Shown: positions 36,592-45,555 of the stretch, piece by piece
Position numbering within the stretch: the first letter of the stretch is position 1
Layout of the letters: every line of letters begins with the position of its first letter
Made by a program: the position numbers and the translations under genes
Assembly: GCF_029714405.1 (NCBI RefSeq)
Contig: NZ_CP121650.1
Span: 3,849,001 to 3,913,000, forward strand
Direction: 5' to 3'
Length of the DNA: 64,000 nucleotides
Source of the DNA: Bradyrhizobium sp. CB82
GTDB taxonomy: Bacteria > Pseudomonadota > Alphaproteobacteria > Rhizobiales > Xanthobacteraceae
The notes under the pieces: model-generated
What the model saw: the letters and a program-made list of their open reading frames with translations, nothing else
The model's database searches: none
Told to the model about the DNA's origin: nothing

Positions 36592-37684
36592 TTCTGCCAA
36601 AGTGATAGAAGAAACACACGCCGCAATCAGTGACGTCGTCAGCATTCGCGAGCAGACGACCTTCCAGCGCCTGGTGACCAATCAGGCATTCTGGGTCGCA
36701 GCCGCACTTCTGGTTCTGGTGATCTTCATGACCTGGCTGGAGCCGAGCTTCGGCACAGCCGACAACGTAACGAACATCACGCGCAACTTCGCTCCGCTGG
36801 CGATCATGAGCCTCGGCATGACTGTGGTCATCATCACCGGGGGCATCGATCTGTCCGTCGGCTCGGTGATGGGACTCGTTGCCATCGTCACCGGGTTGCT
36901 GCTGACCTGGCATTATTCCTGGTACGTCGCCTTCGCAGCCGGACTCCTCGCGGGACTGGCGTGTGGGGCCTTCAACGGCTTCTTCGTTGCCTATGTTGGC
37001 ATGCCGTCCTTCGTCGTGACGCTCGGGATGCTGTCGATCGCGCGCTCGCTGGCCGTCGTGCTGTCCGGCAACCAGATGCTGTACCAGTTTGGTCCGGATG
37101 CGCCGATCGTCAGGGCGATCGGCCAGGCGAAATGGCCGCTCCATGCGCCAGCTGGCTGGGCGCCACGTTGGATTGCGGAGCTCTCGTCCCATTTCTGGGT
37201 GATGCTGATCCTCGCCCTCATTCTCGGCGCCGTCTTCATGTTCACGGCCTGGGCGCGACACCTCTATGCGATCGGCTCCAACGAGAGCGCCGCGCGCCTG
37301 ACCGGCGTGCCGGTCGACTGGATCAAGTTTCAAGCCTACGTGTTTTCGTCTTTCACGGCCTCCGTCGCCTCGCTGCTGCTCCTCGGCTACAGCGGCTCAG
37401 CAATCAACGCGATGGGGACGGGCTACGAGCTCCGTGTGATCGCCGGCACGGTCATCGGCGGCGCCAACCTCATGGGCGGCTATGGAACCGCCTTCGGCGC
37501 CGTCATCGGCTCGGCGTTCCTCGAGGTGATCCGTAATGCGCTTCTGATGGCCGGCATCGATTCGAATTGGCAGGGCGCCTTCGTTGGTATGTTCATCGTC
37601 ATTGCCGTGCTTGTCGGCATGCAGACGAGTGGAACGTCGCTTCTTGCTACGATCCGCGAGTGGGTTGTCTGGAAGCGTAGTTAG
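36581..37684 (+). CDS. Sugar ABC transporter permease (RbsC/FrcC type)
   Basis: A 367-residue inner-membrane permease with 8-10 hydrophobic segments. Family blocks are VIITGGIDLSVGSVMGL and the C-terminal GGANLMGGYGTAFGAVIG. It begins at a GTG inside the ATPase gene, a coupling typical of these operons, and is followed by the binding protein. It forms the channel of a CUT2-type importer. Confidence 0.9.
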   Translation: MKPSSAKVIEETHAAISDVVSIREQTTFQRLVTNQAFWVAAALLVLVIFMTWLEPSFGTADNVTNITRNFAPLAIMSLGMTVVIITGGIDLSVGSVMGLVAIVTGLLLTWHYSWYVAFAAGLLAGLACGAFNGFFVAYVGMPSFVVTLGMLSIARSLAVVLSGNQMLYQFGPDAPIVRAIGQAKWPLHAPAGWAPRWIAELSSHFWVMLILALILGAVFMFTAWARHLYAIGSNESAARLTGVPVDWIKFQAYVFSSFTASVASLLLLGYSGSAINAMGTGYELRVIAGTVIGGANLMGGYGTAFGAVIGSAFLEVIRNALLMAGIDSNWQGAFVGMFIVIAVLVGMQTSGTSLLATIREWVVWKRS

Positions 37685-37739
37685 GAATCCGATGGAAGTA
37701 GGATCGGAGACTTGGAATCAACAAAAAGGGAGGAGAAAC

Positions 37740-38744
37740 GTGCATAAGCATCTATTGATGGCCGCCGTGGCGTTTTCAGCGCTGATGGGTGGACAGGCCT
37801 GCGCGCAGCAGAAGTTTACCTTTGCGCTCGTTCCCAAGAACATGAACAATCCGTTCTTCGATCAGGCGCGGGACGGCTGCAAGAAGGCGGAAGCCGAGTC
37901 CAAGGGCGCCTTCCAGTGCATGTATATCGGCCCCGGAGAGCATGGCGGCGGCGAGGAGCAGGTGCAGATCGTGCAGGACCTCGTGGCCAAGAAGGTGGAC
38001 GGCATTGCCGTGGCACCGGCCAACGCGGCAGCGATGGCCGTTGCGCTGCAGGCCGCCAAGGGCGCGGGCATCCCCGTGTTGACCTGGGACTCCGACGTTC
38101 TCCCCGAGAACAAGGATCTGCGCCTCGCCTATATTGGCACGCACAACTACGAGATCGGCGTCAACATCGCCAAGATCGTGCAGACCATCAAGCCGAAGGG
38201 CGGCACGATCTGCATCCAGTCCGGCGGCGCCGCGGCAGCCAACCACAACGAGCGCATGAAGGGCATCCGTGACACGCTGGCCGGCAAGGAGTCTGCCCAA
38301 TCGCCCGGGGAACGGCTGACCGGACAGAATGGCTGGAAGGAGATCGACGGCTGCCCGCTCTACACCAACGACGATTTCCCTCTGTCGGTGCAGCAATTCC
38401 AGGACATCATGGCAAAGAATCCGTCCCTGGACGCGTTCACGCCGACGGGCGGCTTCCCGCAATTCGTGCCGGACGCTAACCGCGCTGCGGTCGCGCCCTT
38501 CAAGGACAAGATAGCCAAGAAGGACTTGGCATTGGTTGTTGCCGACACGCTGCCGGTTCAGATCGATCAGATGAAGGAGGGGCTGTCGCTCGGCCAGGTC
38601 GGACAGCGTCCGTTCGAGATGGGCTACAAGACCATGTTCGCTTTGAAGGACGTCAAGGAAGGCAAGGCTGCGCCTAAAGATCCGACCTATACCGGCCTCG
38701 ACGTCTGCACATCCAAGAATGTCGATACCTGCATCGCCAAGTAG
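37740..38744 (+). CDS. Sugar ABC transporter periplasmic binding protein (RbsB type)
   Basis: A 334-residue protein with a signal peptide ending near ACAQQ (about residue 23). The mature protein begins KFTFALVPKNMNNPFF, the CUT2 binding-protein signature, and later has DGIAVAPANAAAM and VLTWDSDV. The start is a GTG directly behind GGGAGGAG; the frame is open upstream to 37584, but that segment overlaps the permease and is not signal-like. It captures inositol or a related sugar in the periplasm, by context. Confidence 0.9.
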   Translation: MHKHLLMAAVAFSALMGGQACAQQKFTFALVPKNMNNPFFDQARDGCKKAEAESKGAFQCMYIGPGEHGGGEEQVQIVQDLVAKKVDGIAVAPANAAAMAVALQAAKGAGIPVLTWDSDVLPENKDLRLAYIGTHNYEIGVNIAKIVQTIKPKGGTICIQSGGAAAANHNERMKGIRDTLAGKESAQSPGERLTGQNGWKEIDGCPLYTNDDFPLSVQQFQDIMAKNPSLDAFTPTGGFPQFVPDANRAAVAPFKDKIAKKDLALVVADTLPVQIDQMKEGLSLGQVGQRPFEMGYKTMFALKDVKEGKAAPKDPTYTGLDVCTSKNVDTCIAK

Positions 38745-38758
38745 TCCGTTCGTGACGG

Positions 38759-38785
38759 CAGCGGGCTAGAGAGCCTGGCCCGCTG
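38759..38785. terminator. Stem-loop between convergent genes
   Basis: CAGCGGGC and GCCCGCTG pair perfectly over 8 bp with an 11-base loop, 14 bases after the binding-protein stop. The IclR gene ends on the other strand at 38816, so this could stop transcripts from both sides. No T-run is present. Confidence 0.5.
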
Positions 38786-38815
38786 ACCTTCCACAACGAT
38801 GCGGCGGCGCGCCGT

Positions 38816-39661
38816 CTATCGCGCTCGATGACTCGAATTGCCGAGTTGGGCCGGTGGGGCGATCGAGTGACGCGAGGCAAAATCGACCAAAGCGGTTCGC
38901 GTGGCGCTACCCGGCTCCAGCAATTCCTTGTGCGTGCCGAACAGGGTCACCGCGACCTCGATCTCTCCCTGCCAGTTCGTGATTGCGGACGAAATCGCGC
39001 TCAAGCCCGGAATGAAACGTCCGTCAACATAGGCGACACGCTCGCGGCGGATTTTCGTCGTCAATGCTTCGACACTTGTCGCGTCGGGATTGAGATCCGG
39101 CCAGCTCACGCCAGTGGTCGCCGCTCGCTCGAGTTCGTGGTGCATCCGAGCCGCCAGTTGCGGGTAGGGCAGGTACGCGAGGAAGATGCGTCCGGTCGCG
39201 GAGTCCAATAACGGAAAGGTGCTGCCAAGACCGATCGACGTCGTCGTCAGATTGGGACCTCTCTCCAGCCTGACGACCGTCGGGCCATTGTGGCTCCAGA
39301 CCGCAAGCAACGCGGCCTGACCCGTCGCCGCGGCCAATTCCTCGAGCTCGTCGGACGCTCGGACGACGAAGTTGTTCCGGCTGATTGCCGCAACGCCCAG
39401 CTCTGCCGCTTCGCGTCCCAGGTCATAGCGGCCGGAACGCTCCTTCTGTACGGCAAGGCCCGCATGAATGAAGCTCGCGAGATAGCGGTGGACTTTGCTT
39501 GGAGGCATTCCCGCTTCGCGCGCGATATCCGATAGCGCCGCCGGCCCATCGAAGGAGCGCAGGACTCGGAGAACCGAAAGCGCGGCGTCGAGAGCCTGGA
39601 TGCCACCGGGAGCCGTCCCGCCGCCCTCTTCGCCAGTGTCTTTCGCAGGCTTGCGCTTCAT
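38816..39661 (-). CDS. IclR-family transcriptional regulator
   Basis: A 281-residue regulator with an N-terminal winged helix (ALSDIAREAGMPPSKVHRYL, about residues 40-60) and a C-terminal IclR effector domain (GRIFLAYLP, then ERVAYVDGRFIPGLSAIS). It overlaps the thioesterase stop by four bases (ATGA) and is probably co-transcribed with it. IclR proteins often control aromatic-acid pathways, and this one likely governs the salicylate/gentisate genes across the divergent promoter at 40057-40224. Confidence 0.88.
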   Translation of the reverse strand: MKRKPAKDTGEEGGGTAPGGIQALDAALSVLRVLRSFDGPAALSDIAREAGMPPSKVHRYLASFIHAGLAVQKERSGRYDLGREAAELGVAAISRNNFVVRASDELEELAAATGQAALLAVWSHNGPTVVRLERGPNLTTTSIGLGSTFPLLDSATGRIFLAYLPYPQLAARMHHELERAATTGVSWPDLNPDATSVEALTTKIRRERVAYVDGRFIPGLSAISSAITNWQGEIEVAVTLFGTHKELLEPGSATRTALVDFASRHSIAPPAQLGNSSHRAR

Positions 39662-40056
39662 TTCAACAGTTCCCTGAACTCGGGCGGCACGTTCGCGCCG
39701 CGAAGTTCACCCGTATCCGTGAGCGAGGCCCAGGCGCGCTGTTCGAAGCCGCCGGCGACCTGCACGTTTCCCACCGACAGCTTGTAGTCGATTCGAAACC
39801 GCCGCTCCCGCCACTCCGCCACTTCCGCGCGCACCACCAGCTCATCGTCGTAGCGGGCAGGCCCGATAAACTGGGCAGCGACATTGACGAGCGGCGTGAC
39901 GCTGTTGAAGCGCCGCCGCAGCTCGCGTTGGCTCAATCCATGCCTGCGCAGCCAGCGCTGATAGGTGCAGTCAAGCCAATAGAAGTAGTTGGGATAAAAG
40001 ACGATTCCAGCCTCGTCGCAATCGCCCCACTCGATCGTAAAAGCTGTTTCGAACAT
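39658..40056 (-). CDS. 4-hydroxybenzoyl-CoA thioesterase-family hotdog protein
   Basis: A 132-residue hotdog-fold thioesterase. The motif WGDCDEAGIVFYPNYFYWLD contains the catalytic Asp of 4-hydroxybenzoyl-CoA thioesterases (D-x-x-x-x-x-YPNYF). The start at 40056 follows GGGAGGA on the minus strand; the extra upstream frame is promoter. In this cluster it would release gentisate, or another hydroxybenzoate, from its CoA ester after ring hydroxylation. Its divergent partner is the flavin hydroxylase. Confidence 0.86.
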   Translation of the reverse strand: MFETAFTIEWGDCDEAGIVFYPNYFYWLDCTYQRWLRRHGLSQRELRRRFNSVTPLVNVAAQFIGPARYDDELVVRAEVAEWRERRFRIDYKLSVGNVQVAGGFEQRAWASLTDTGELRGANVPPEFRELLK

Positions 40057-40155
40057 CCGAAATCCTCCCGTCGTTTGGCACCAGGCCCGCACCTTAGCCA
40101 TGCCGCTAGGTTTGCATATAATAAAAATCATTCCACAACATGTAAGACAATATTG

Positions 40156-40188
40156 CATTTCCAGAAATGATTTGCATAATACGCAAAT
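40156..40188. promoter_or_regulatory. Adjacent palindromes in divergent aromatic promoter
   Basis: Two inverted repeats lie side by side between the thioesterase (start 40056) and the hydroxylase (start 40225). CATTTC-CA-GAAATG is perfect at 40156-40169. ATTTGCATAATACGCAAAT at 40170-40188 is a 19-base near-palindrome. A further TTTGCATATAATAA lies at 40111. They are candidate sites for the IclR regulator at 38816 or one of the MarR proteins at 51702-52678. Confidence 0.5.
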
Positions 40189-40224
40189 ACGGGCGGCAAG
40201 CAAAAGTAACAGGGAAGGAAGGTC

Positions 40225-41379
40225 ATGCGGCTCAGTCGCATCGCTGTGCTGGGGGGAGGTCCTGCGGGGCTATACTTCGGCTACCTATGGAAACGCCGGC
40301 ATCCCGAGGATCAGGTCGACGTCTTCGAGCAGAATCCCGAAGGGGCCACCTGGGGATTCGGAGTCGTCTTCTCTGACAAGGCGCTCGACTTCCTGCGCGC
40401 CGATGATCCAGAAACAGCGGACGCCGTCTCGGCCGGCATGGAGACATGGCGCGATATCACGCTCGTTCATCGCGGCGAGCGCATCGTACTCGACGGCGTC
40501 GGCTTCTCCGCGGTCGGGCGGCTCGACTTCATCACGCAGCTGACCGAGCGCGCACGATCCGCTGGCGCCAATCTCCGGTTCGGCTCGCCCGTGCGCTCCG
40601 TCGACGAGCTGGCAGGATACGATCTGATCGTGGCTGCCGATGGCGTGAACTCGCTGGTCCGAAGGGCCTACGAGGGCGACTTCAAGACCTCCCTTTCCTA
40701 CGACGACAACAAGTTCGCCTGGTACGGAACCACGAAACGCTTCGAGACGCTGACGCAGACTTTCGTCGAAACCGAGCTCGGCAGCTTCAACGCCCATCAT
40801 TACCGGTACTCTCCGACGATGAGCACGTTCATCGTCGAGTGCGATCGCGCGACCTGGCTGCGCGCCGGCTTTGCGGAGAAGACTGAGGAAGAGGGCAGGG
40901 CGATTTGCGAGAAGGTGTTCGCCGACACGCTCGAGGGGCATCCACTCGTCAACAATAAGTCGATCTGGCGGAATTTCCCCTGGTTGTGGAACGATCGCTG
41001 GTCCCACCGCAACATGGTGCTCGTCGGCGACGCGCTCCACACCGCGCACTTCTCGATCGGATCGGGCACGCGCCTCGCGCTCGAGGACGTCATCGCCCTC
41101 GTCAATGCCCTGGACAATGAACCACGTGATCTCCGCCGTGCGCTGGAGGCTTACGAGACCGCACGCCGCCCCGTAGTGGAAAAGCTGGTCAAGGCCGCAA
41201 GAACGAGTGCGGCCTGGTACGAGCGCTTTGCAGCGCACATGAAGCTGGCGCCACTGGATCTTGGCTATAGCTACATCACCCGCTCTGGCCGGATCGACGA
41301 CAGTCAGCTCCGCGCAATGTCGCCGCGCTTCATGGCGCGTCACGACGCGAATTCATTGACCTCCATCAATTCGCGATAG
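40225..41379 (+). CDS. FAD monooxygenase, probable aryl-CoA (salicylyl-CoA) 5-hydroxylase
   Basis: A 384-residue class A flavin monooxygenase. The FAD site is AVLGGGPAGLYFGYLWKRR, the DG motif lies in LIVAADGVNSLVRRAY, and the second FAD motif is LVGDALHTAHFSIGSG. The sequence resembles salicylyl-CoA 5-hydroxylase and the N-terminal half of 2-aminobenzoyl-CoA monooxygenase/reductase; the roughly 400-residue reductase half of the latter is absent. With an adjacent CoA ligase, thioesterase and gentisate dioxygenase, conversion of salicylyl-CoA to gentisyl-CoA is the best fit. Anthraniloyl-CoA is an alternative substrate. Confidence 0.78.
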   Translation: MRLSRIAVLGGGPAGLYFGYLWKRRHPEDQVDVFEQNPEGATWGFGVVFSDKALDFLRADDPETADAVSAGMETWRDITLVHRGERIVLDGVGFSAVGRLDFITQLTERARSAGANLRFGSPVRSVDELAGYDLIVAADGVNSLVRRAYEGDFKTSLSYDDNKFAWYGTTKRFETLTQTFVETELGSFNAHHYRYSPTMSTFIVECDRATWLRAGFAEKTEEEGRAICEKVFADTLEGHPLVNNKSIWRNFPWLWNDRWSHRNMVLVGDALHTAHFSIGSGTRLALEDVIALVNALDNEPRDLRRALEAYETARRPVVEKLVKAARTSAAWYERFAAHMKLAPLDLGYSYITRSGRIDDSQLRAMSPRFMARHDANSLTSINSR

Positions 41380-41393
41380 CGAGGAACTCTCTC

Positions 41394-43046
41394 ATGACGG
41401 ACGGAATGGATCTGATTCTTATGGAATCGATCGTGGATCACGTCTCCGACGATGCTCCCGGGGCGCAGGAGATCGGTTTCGAAATTCCCGAGTGCTACAA
41501 CGCCAGCGAAATCCTGTTCGACAACCTGAAGGCGGGGCGTGCCGACAAGGTTGCCGTCTACGCCGCTGCCGGCAACACCAGCTATGGCGAGCTGTGCGTC
41601 AGCGCCGCCAGGGCCGGAAACGGCCTCAGCTCGCTCGGACTTGCCGCGGGCGATCGTGTGCTACTTCTGCTCAACGATACCGCAGCCTATCCCGCGGTGT
41701 TCTTTGGGGCGATCCGCGCCGGCTTCGTGCCGATGTTGATCAACACTCTTTCGCCGAGGGACCTCATCGGCTTCTACCTTCGGGATTCGGCTGCGCCGGT
41801 CGCGATCGTCGACGCCGAGTACGCTTCCCTGTTCGACCAGGAAACCACCGCGGGAACGCGGTTGCGCACGCTCATCGTTCTCAACGGCGACGCCGCGTGT
41901 GAGCCGTCCTCGATCAATGTGCTGAATGGCGATCATTGGTTCGACCGGTTTCCATCCGAGTTGGAGGCCGCACCCACGCGCCGCGACGACATGGCGTTCT
42001 GGATGTACAGCTCGGGCAGCACCGGCCGGCCGAAGGGCATCGTGCATCTGCAGCACGACATGGCCTACACGGCCGAGAGCTTCGGCCGTCATATCCTGGC
42101 AATCGAAGAGAACGACATCTGCTTCTCCGTACCGAAGATCTTTTTCGCCTATGGCTTCGGGAATTCGATCACGTTTCCGTTCTCGGTCGGCGCAAGCACG
42201 GTCCTTCTCGCCGGTCGGCCCGAGCCGGGTGCCGTTCTCGACCTGATCGAGCGGTTCAAGCCGACGCTCTTCTTCGGCCTGCCGACGCTCTACAACGCGC
42301 TGCTCCACCATCCGCGTATCGAGTCTGCCGACCTGTCGAGCGTGCGTCTGTGCCTGTCAGCAGCAGAGGTGTTGTCGCAGGACATTTTCACCGACTGGAA
42401 GCGACGTTTCGGACTCGAGATCGTCGAAGGGCTCGGATCGACCGAGGTCCTGCACATCTATCTTTCGAATACGCACGCGCAGAAGAAGACCGGAACCGCA
42501 GGCAAGCGCGTTCCCGGATACGAGATCCGGCTGACCACGCCCGAAGGCGAGCCCGTCGTCCAAGGCCAAGAAGGCGTCATGTGGATACGCGGTCACTCCA
42601 ACGCACCTTGCTACTGGAACAGGCCGGACAAGACCGCGCAGACTATGCGCGAGGAGGGGTGGATCTGGACCGGCGACAGGCTCGTCGAGGACGCCGACGG
42701 ATTCTTCACGTTCGTCGGTCGCGTCGACGACCTCATCAAGGTGAGCGGCCAATGGATCTACCCGCTCGAGATCGAGCTCTGCCTGTTGCAGCATTCGGCA
42801 ATCCGGGAATGCGCGGTCCTCGGACTGGAGCTGCCCGATCGTCGCATGACGACGAAGGCGTTCGTCATCCTTCGGGACGGTCATGCGGCCAGTGAAACGC
42901 TCACGCGTGAGCTGCAGGATTACGTCAAGTCGAAACTGCTCCCCTACAAATATCCGCGCCTGATCGAATACCGGTCCGAATTGCCGAAGACCGGAACGGG
43001 CAAGATCGATCGTCAGCAACTGCGCAATGCGCCATTGGACGCATGA
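41394..43046 (+). CDS. Benzoate/salicylate-CoA ligase family protein
   Basis: A 550-residue AMP-forming ligase of the benzoate-CoA ligase group. It has the phosphate loop YSSGSTGRPKGIVH, the adenylate motif EGLGSTEVLHIYLS, WIWTGDRL and the C-terminal catalytic Lys in GTGKIDRQQLR. It starts 15 bases after the hydroxylase. In the proposed route it activates salicylate (or another 2-substituted benzoate) as a CoA thioester before hydroxylation. The exact acid cannot be read from the sequence. Confidence 0.86.
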   Translation: MTDGMDLILMESIVDHVSDDAPGAQEIGFEIPECYNASEILFDNLKAGRADKVAVYAAAGNTSYGELCVSAARAGNGLSSLGLAAGDRVLLLLNDTAAYPAVFFGAIRAGFVPMLINTLSPRDLIGFYLRDSAAPVAIVDAEYASLFDQETTAGTRLRTLIVLNGDAACEPSSINVLNGDHWFDRFPSELEAAPTRRDDMAFWMYSSGSTGRPKGIVHLQHDMAYTAESFGRHILAIEENDICFSVPKIFFAYGFGNSITFPFSVGASTVLLAGRPEPGAVLDLIERFKPTLFFGLPTLYNALLHHPRIESADLSSVRLCLSAAEVLSQDIFTDWKRRFGLEIVEGLGSTEVLHIYLSNTHAQKKTGTAGKRVPGYEIRLTTPEGEPVVQGQEGVMWIRGHSNAPCYWNRPDKTAQTMREEGWIWTGDRLVEDADGFFTFVGRVDDLIKVSGQWIYPLEIELCLLQHSAIRECAVLGLELPDRRMTTKAFVILRDGHAASETLTRELQDYVKSKLLPYKYPRLIEYRSELPKTGTGKIDRQQLRNAPLDA

Positions 43047-43108
43047 GCGCGCCTGCTCTCCAACCGCATTGTCACCGGCCTAGAAACCCAAGCTCACTGG
43101 AGTTCGTG

Positions 43109-44464
43109 ATGTCCACTGCGAAGACCATCGACGTGACCGAAATCATCGAACAGGCGCGGTTCGGACGCCTCCAGTTCCTGATTCTCGTTCTCTGCGGGTG
43201 GATTGCCATGCTCGACGGCTTCGACACGCAGGCGATCGCCTATGTCGCGCCCGTCACCGCCGAGCAATGGGGGATCGCGATGGCCGGCTTCGGTCCGATC
43301 TTCGGTGCGGGCCTTGCCGGCCTCACGGTCGGCGCCTTTGTCCTGAGCCCCGCGGCCGATCGGTTCGGCCGAAAGAACGTGATTCTGCTCTCCGTGCTGC
43401 TGTTCGGCATTTTCGCGCTCGTCACTGCGCGCGCCACCACGCTGAGCGAACTCCTGGTCTATCGCTTCCTGACGGGCATCGGCCTCGGCGGCGCCATGCC
43501 CAATATCATCGCGCTGACCAGCGAATATGCGCCGAAGCGGATGCGCGCGCTGCTCATCGCCATCATGTTCTGCGGCTTTCCGCTGGGCTCGACGATCGGC
43601 GGCGTGATCAGCGCGCCTCTCATCGGCGCGCTTGGTTGGCACTCGGTCTTCGTCTTGGGAGGCATGCTTCCGCTGGTGACTTTGATCGCTCTGTCCATCT
43701 GGCTGCCCGAATCGATCCGCTTTCTGGTGACGCGCGGCGTCTCCGGCGAGCGGATCGCAAACCTGCTCGCAAGGCTCGACCCGGCCGCCTCCCAGGCGGC
43801 GGCAAGCCGCTATGTCATGCCTCCCGCGCAAGCGTCAGGCTTTCCGGTGGCGAAGCTTCTTGCCGAAGGCCGCGCATCCATGACGCTGCTGCTCTGGGTC
43901 GCATTCTTCATGAACCTGCTCGTCATGTACTTTCTCGTGAACTGGATGCCCTCGCTGCTCAAGGCGAGTGGCCTGCCGCTCAACATCGCGATCCTCTCGA
44001 CGGCGGTGTTGAACGCCGGAGGCGTCGTGGGCGCGATCGTTCTCGGCCGCTTCGTCGATCGGCTCGACCCGTATCTGGTGCTCGGCGGCGCCTATTCCGC
44101 CTCCGCGCTCTTCATCGCCGGCATCGCATTCGGATCGGCCAATGTCTGGACCCTGATGATCTCCACCTTCCTCGCGGGATTCGGCGTGGTGGGTGCGCAG
44201 ATCGGCATGAACGCGCTTGCAGCCAGCCTCTATCCGACCGAGATCCGATCCACCGGCGTGGGCTGGGCGCTGGGCGTGGGCCGCATCGGGTCGATCATCG
44301 GCCCGGTCGCGGGAGGCATTCTGCTCGGCTTCGGGTGGACTGCGCAGTCCGTCGTGCTGACGGCGGCGGTCCCGGCGCTGCTGGCGGGACTGGCGGTGAT
44401 CGGGCTGCGCAGACGAGAGCCATCGCTCAAGCTCGTGCCGTCAACCGCGACGCTTCATCATTGA
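43109..44464 (+). CDS. MFS transporter, aromatic acid:H+ symporter (AAHS) family
   Basis: A 451-residue inner-membrane carrier with 12 predicted segments. Loop motifs are LDGFDTQAIAYVAP in the first segment, DRFGRKNVILLSV between segments 2 and 3, and GRFVDRLDPYLVL in the second half. These are typical of PcaK/BenK-type proteins. The start at 43109 follows GGAG; an upstream ATG at 43043 overlaps the ligase stop. It probably imports the aromatic acid used by this cluster. Confidence 0.88.
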   Translation: MSTAKTIDVTEIIEQARFGRLQFLILVLCGWIAMLDGFDTQAIAYVAPVTAEQWGIAMAGFGPIFGAGLAGLTVGAFVLSPAADRFGRKNVILLSVLLFGIFALVTARATTLSELLVYRFLTGIGLGGAMPNIIALTSEYAPKRMRALLIAIMFCGFPLGSTIGGVISAPLIGALGWHSVFVLGGMLPLVTLIALSIWLPESIRFLVTRGVSGERIANLLARLDPAASQAAASRYVMPPAQASGFPVAKLLAEGRASMTLLLWVAFFMNLLVMYFLVNWMPSLLKASGLPLNIAILSTAVLNAGGVVGAIVLGRFVDRLDPYLVLGGAYSASALFIAGIAFGSANVWTLMISTFLAGFGVVGAQIGMNALAASLYPTEIRSTGVGWALGVGRIGSIIGPVAGGILLGFGWTAQSVVLTAAVPALLAGLAVIGLRRREPSLKLVPSTATLHH

Positions 44465-44478
44465 CAGCGAGGCAGACA

Positions 44479-45555
44479 ATGTCCCAACAAGCAATCATGG
44501 CGCCCACGGCCGACACGCCGGAGCGGCGTGCCTTCTACGACAAGATCGACAAGAAGAACTTGACGGCCCTGTGGCTGTCGCTGGCCGATCTCGTGACTGC
44601 CGAGCCGAGGAGCGCCTGTCGAGCAGCCTCGTGGCGCTTCCAGGACATCCGCGCGTACATGCTTGAGGCCGGTGGTCTCATTACGGCAAAGGAGGCCGAG
44701 CGGCGCGTTCTGGTGCTGGAAAACCCGGGCCTCCGCGGACAGTCCAAGATCACCACCGATCTCTATGCCGGTGTGCAACTCGTCATGCCGGGTGAGGTCG
44801 CGCCGGCCCACCGCCATACCCAATCGGCGCTACGCTTCATCCTGGAGGGCGAAGGCGCCTACACGGCCGTGAACGGCGAGCGTACGATCATGCACGAGGG
44901 GGATTTCATCATTACGCCGCCATGGGCCTGGCACGACCACGGCAATCCCAGTCCCGATCCGGTCTTCTGGCTGGACGGTCTCGACATCCCGGTCATTCAG
45001 ATGCTGGATGCATCATTTGCAGAACATCTCGATGTAGACGAACAACCGATCACCCGGCCGGTTGGCGACAGTGACGCCCGCTATGGTCATAACCTCCTTC
45101 CCGTCGATCACAGGGGAGGCGGTGGCACGTCGCCGGTGTTCAATTATCCCTATGCGCGAACGCGCGAGGCGCTCGAACGCTTGCGCCGCGCCGCTGCCTG
45201 GGACCCATGCCACGGCCTCAAGATGCGCTACACCAACCCGATCACGGGCAATCATGCCATGGCCACCATGGCGACCTTCATCCAGCTCCTGCCGAAAAAT
45301 TTCGCAACCGCGACTTACCGTTCGACCGACGCGACGGTTTTCGTGCCGATCGAGGGCAAGGGCCGCAGCGTCGTCTCGCCACGATCCGGCGAGGACATTG
45401 TGATCGAGTGGAGCAAGCGGGATGTCTTCGTGGTCCCCTCCTGGCATCGCGTGCGTCATGAAGCGCTCGACGGCGACGCAGTGATTTTCTCTTATTCGGA
45501 TCGGCCCATTCAGGAAGCGCTACATTTGTTCCGGGAGGATCGCGGCAATGCGTGA
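44479..45555 (+). CDS. Gentisate 1,2-dioxygenase
   Basis: A 358-residue bicupin that opens gentisate to maleylpyruvate with Fe(II). The N-terminal cupin carries iron-ligand histidines in PAHRHTQSALRF and WAWHDHGNPS. The C-terminal cupin has YRSTDATVFVPIEG and SWHRVRHEA and lacks a full HxH set, the usual single-site form. The start at ATG 44479 is 14 bases after the transporter; the frame is open far upstream inside that gene, which is coincidental. It overlaps the hydrolase by 8 bases. Confidence 0.9.
   Translation: MSQQAIMAPTADTPERRAFYDKIDKKNLTALWLSLADLVTAEPRSACRAASWRFQDIRAYMLEAGGLITAKEAERRVLVLENPGLRGQSKITTDLYAGVQLVMPGEVAPAHRHTQSALRFILEGEGAYTAVNGERTIMHEGDFIITPPWAWHDHGNPSPDPVFWLDGLDIPVIQMLDASFAEHLDVDEQPITRPVGDSDARYGHNLLPVDHRGGGGTSPVFNYPYARTREALERLRRAAAWDPCHGLKMRYTNPITGNHAMATMATFIQLLPKNFATATYRSTDATVFVPIEGKGRSVVSPRSGEDIVIEWSKRDVFVVPSWHRVRHEALDGDAVIFSYSDRPIQEALHLFREDRGNA

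Noticed and set aside
43198..45555. A 785-codon open frame covering the transporter and the gentisate dioxygenase
   Set aside because: Only its last 359 codons, from 44479, make a sensible protein; the rest is Arg-rich shadow sequence of the MFS gene in another frame.
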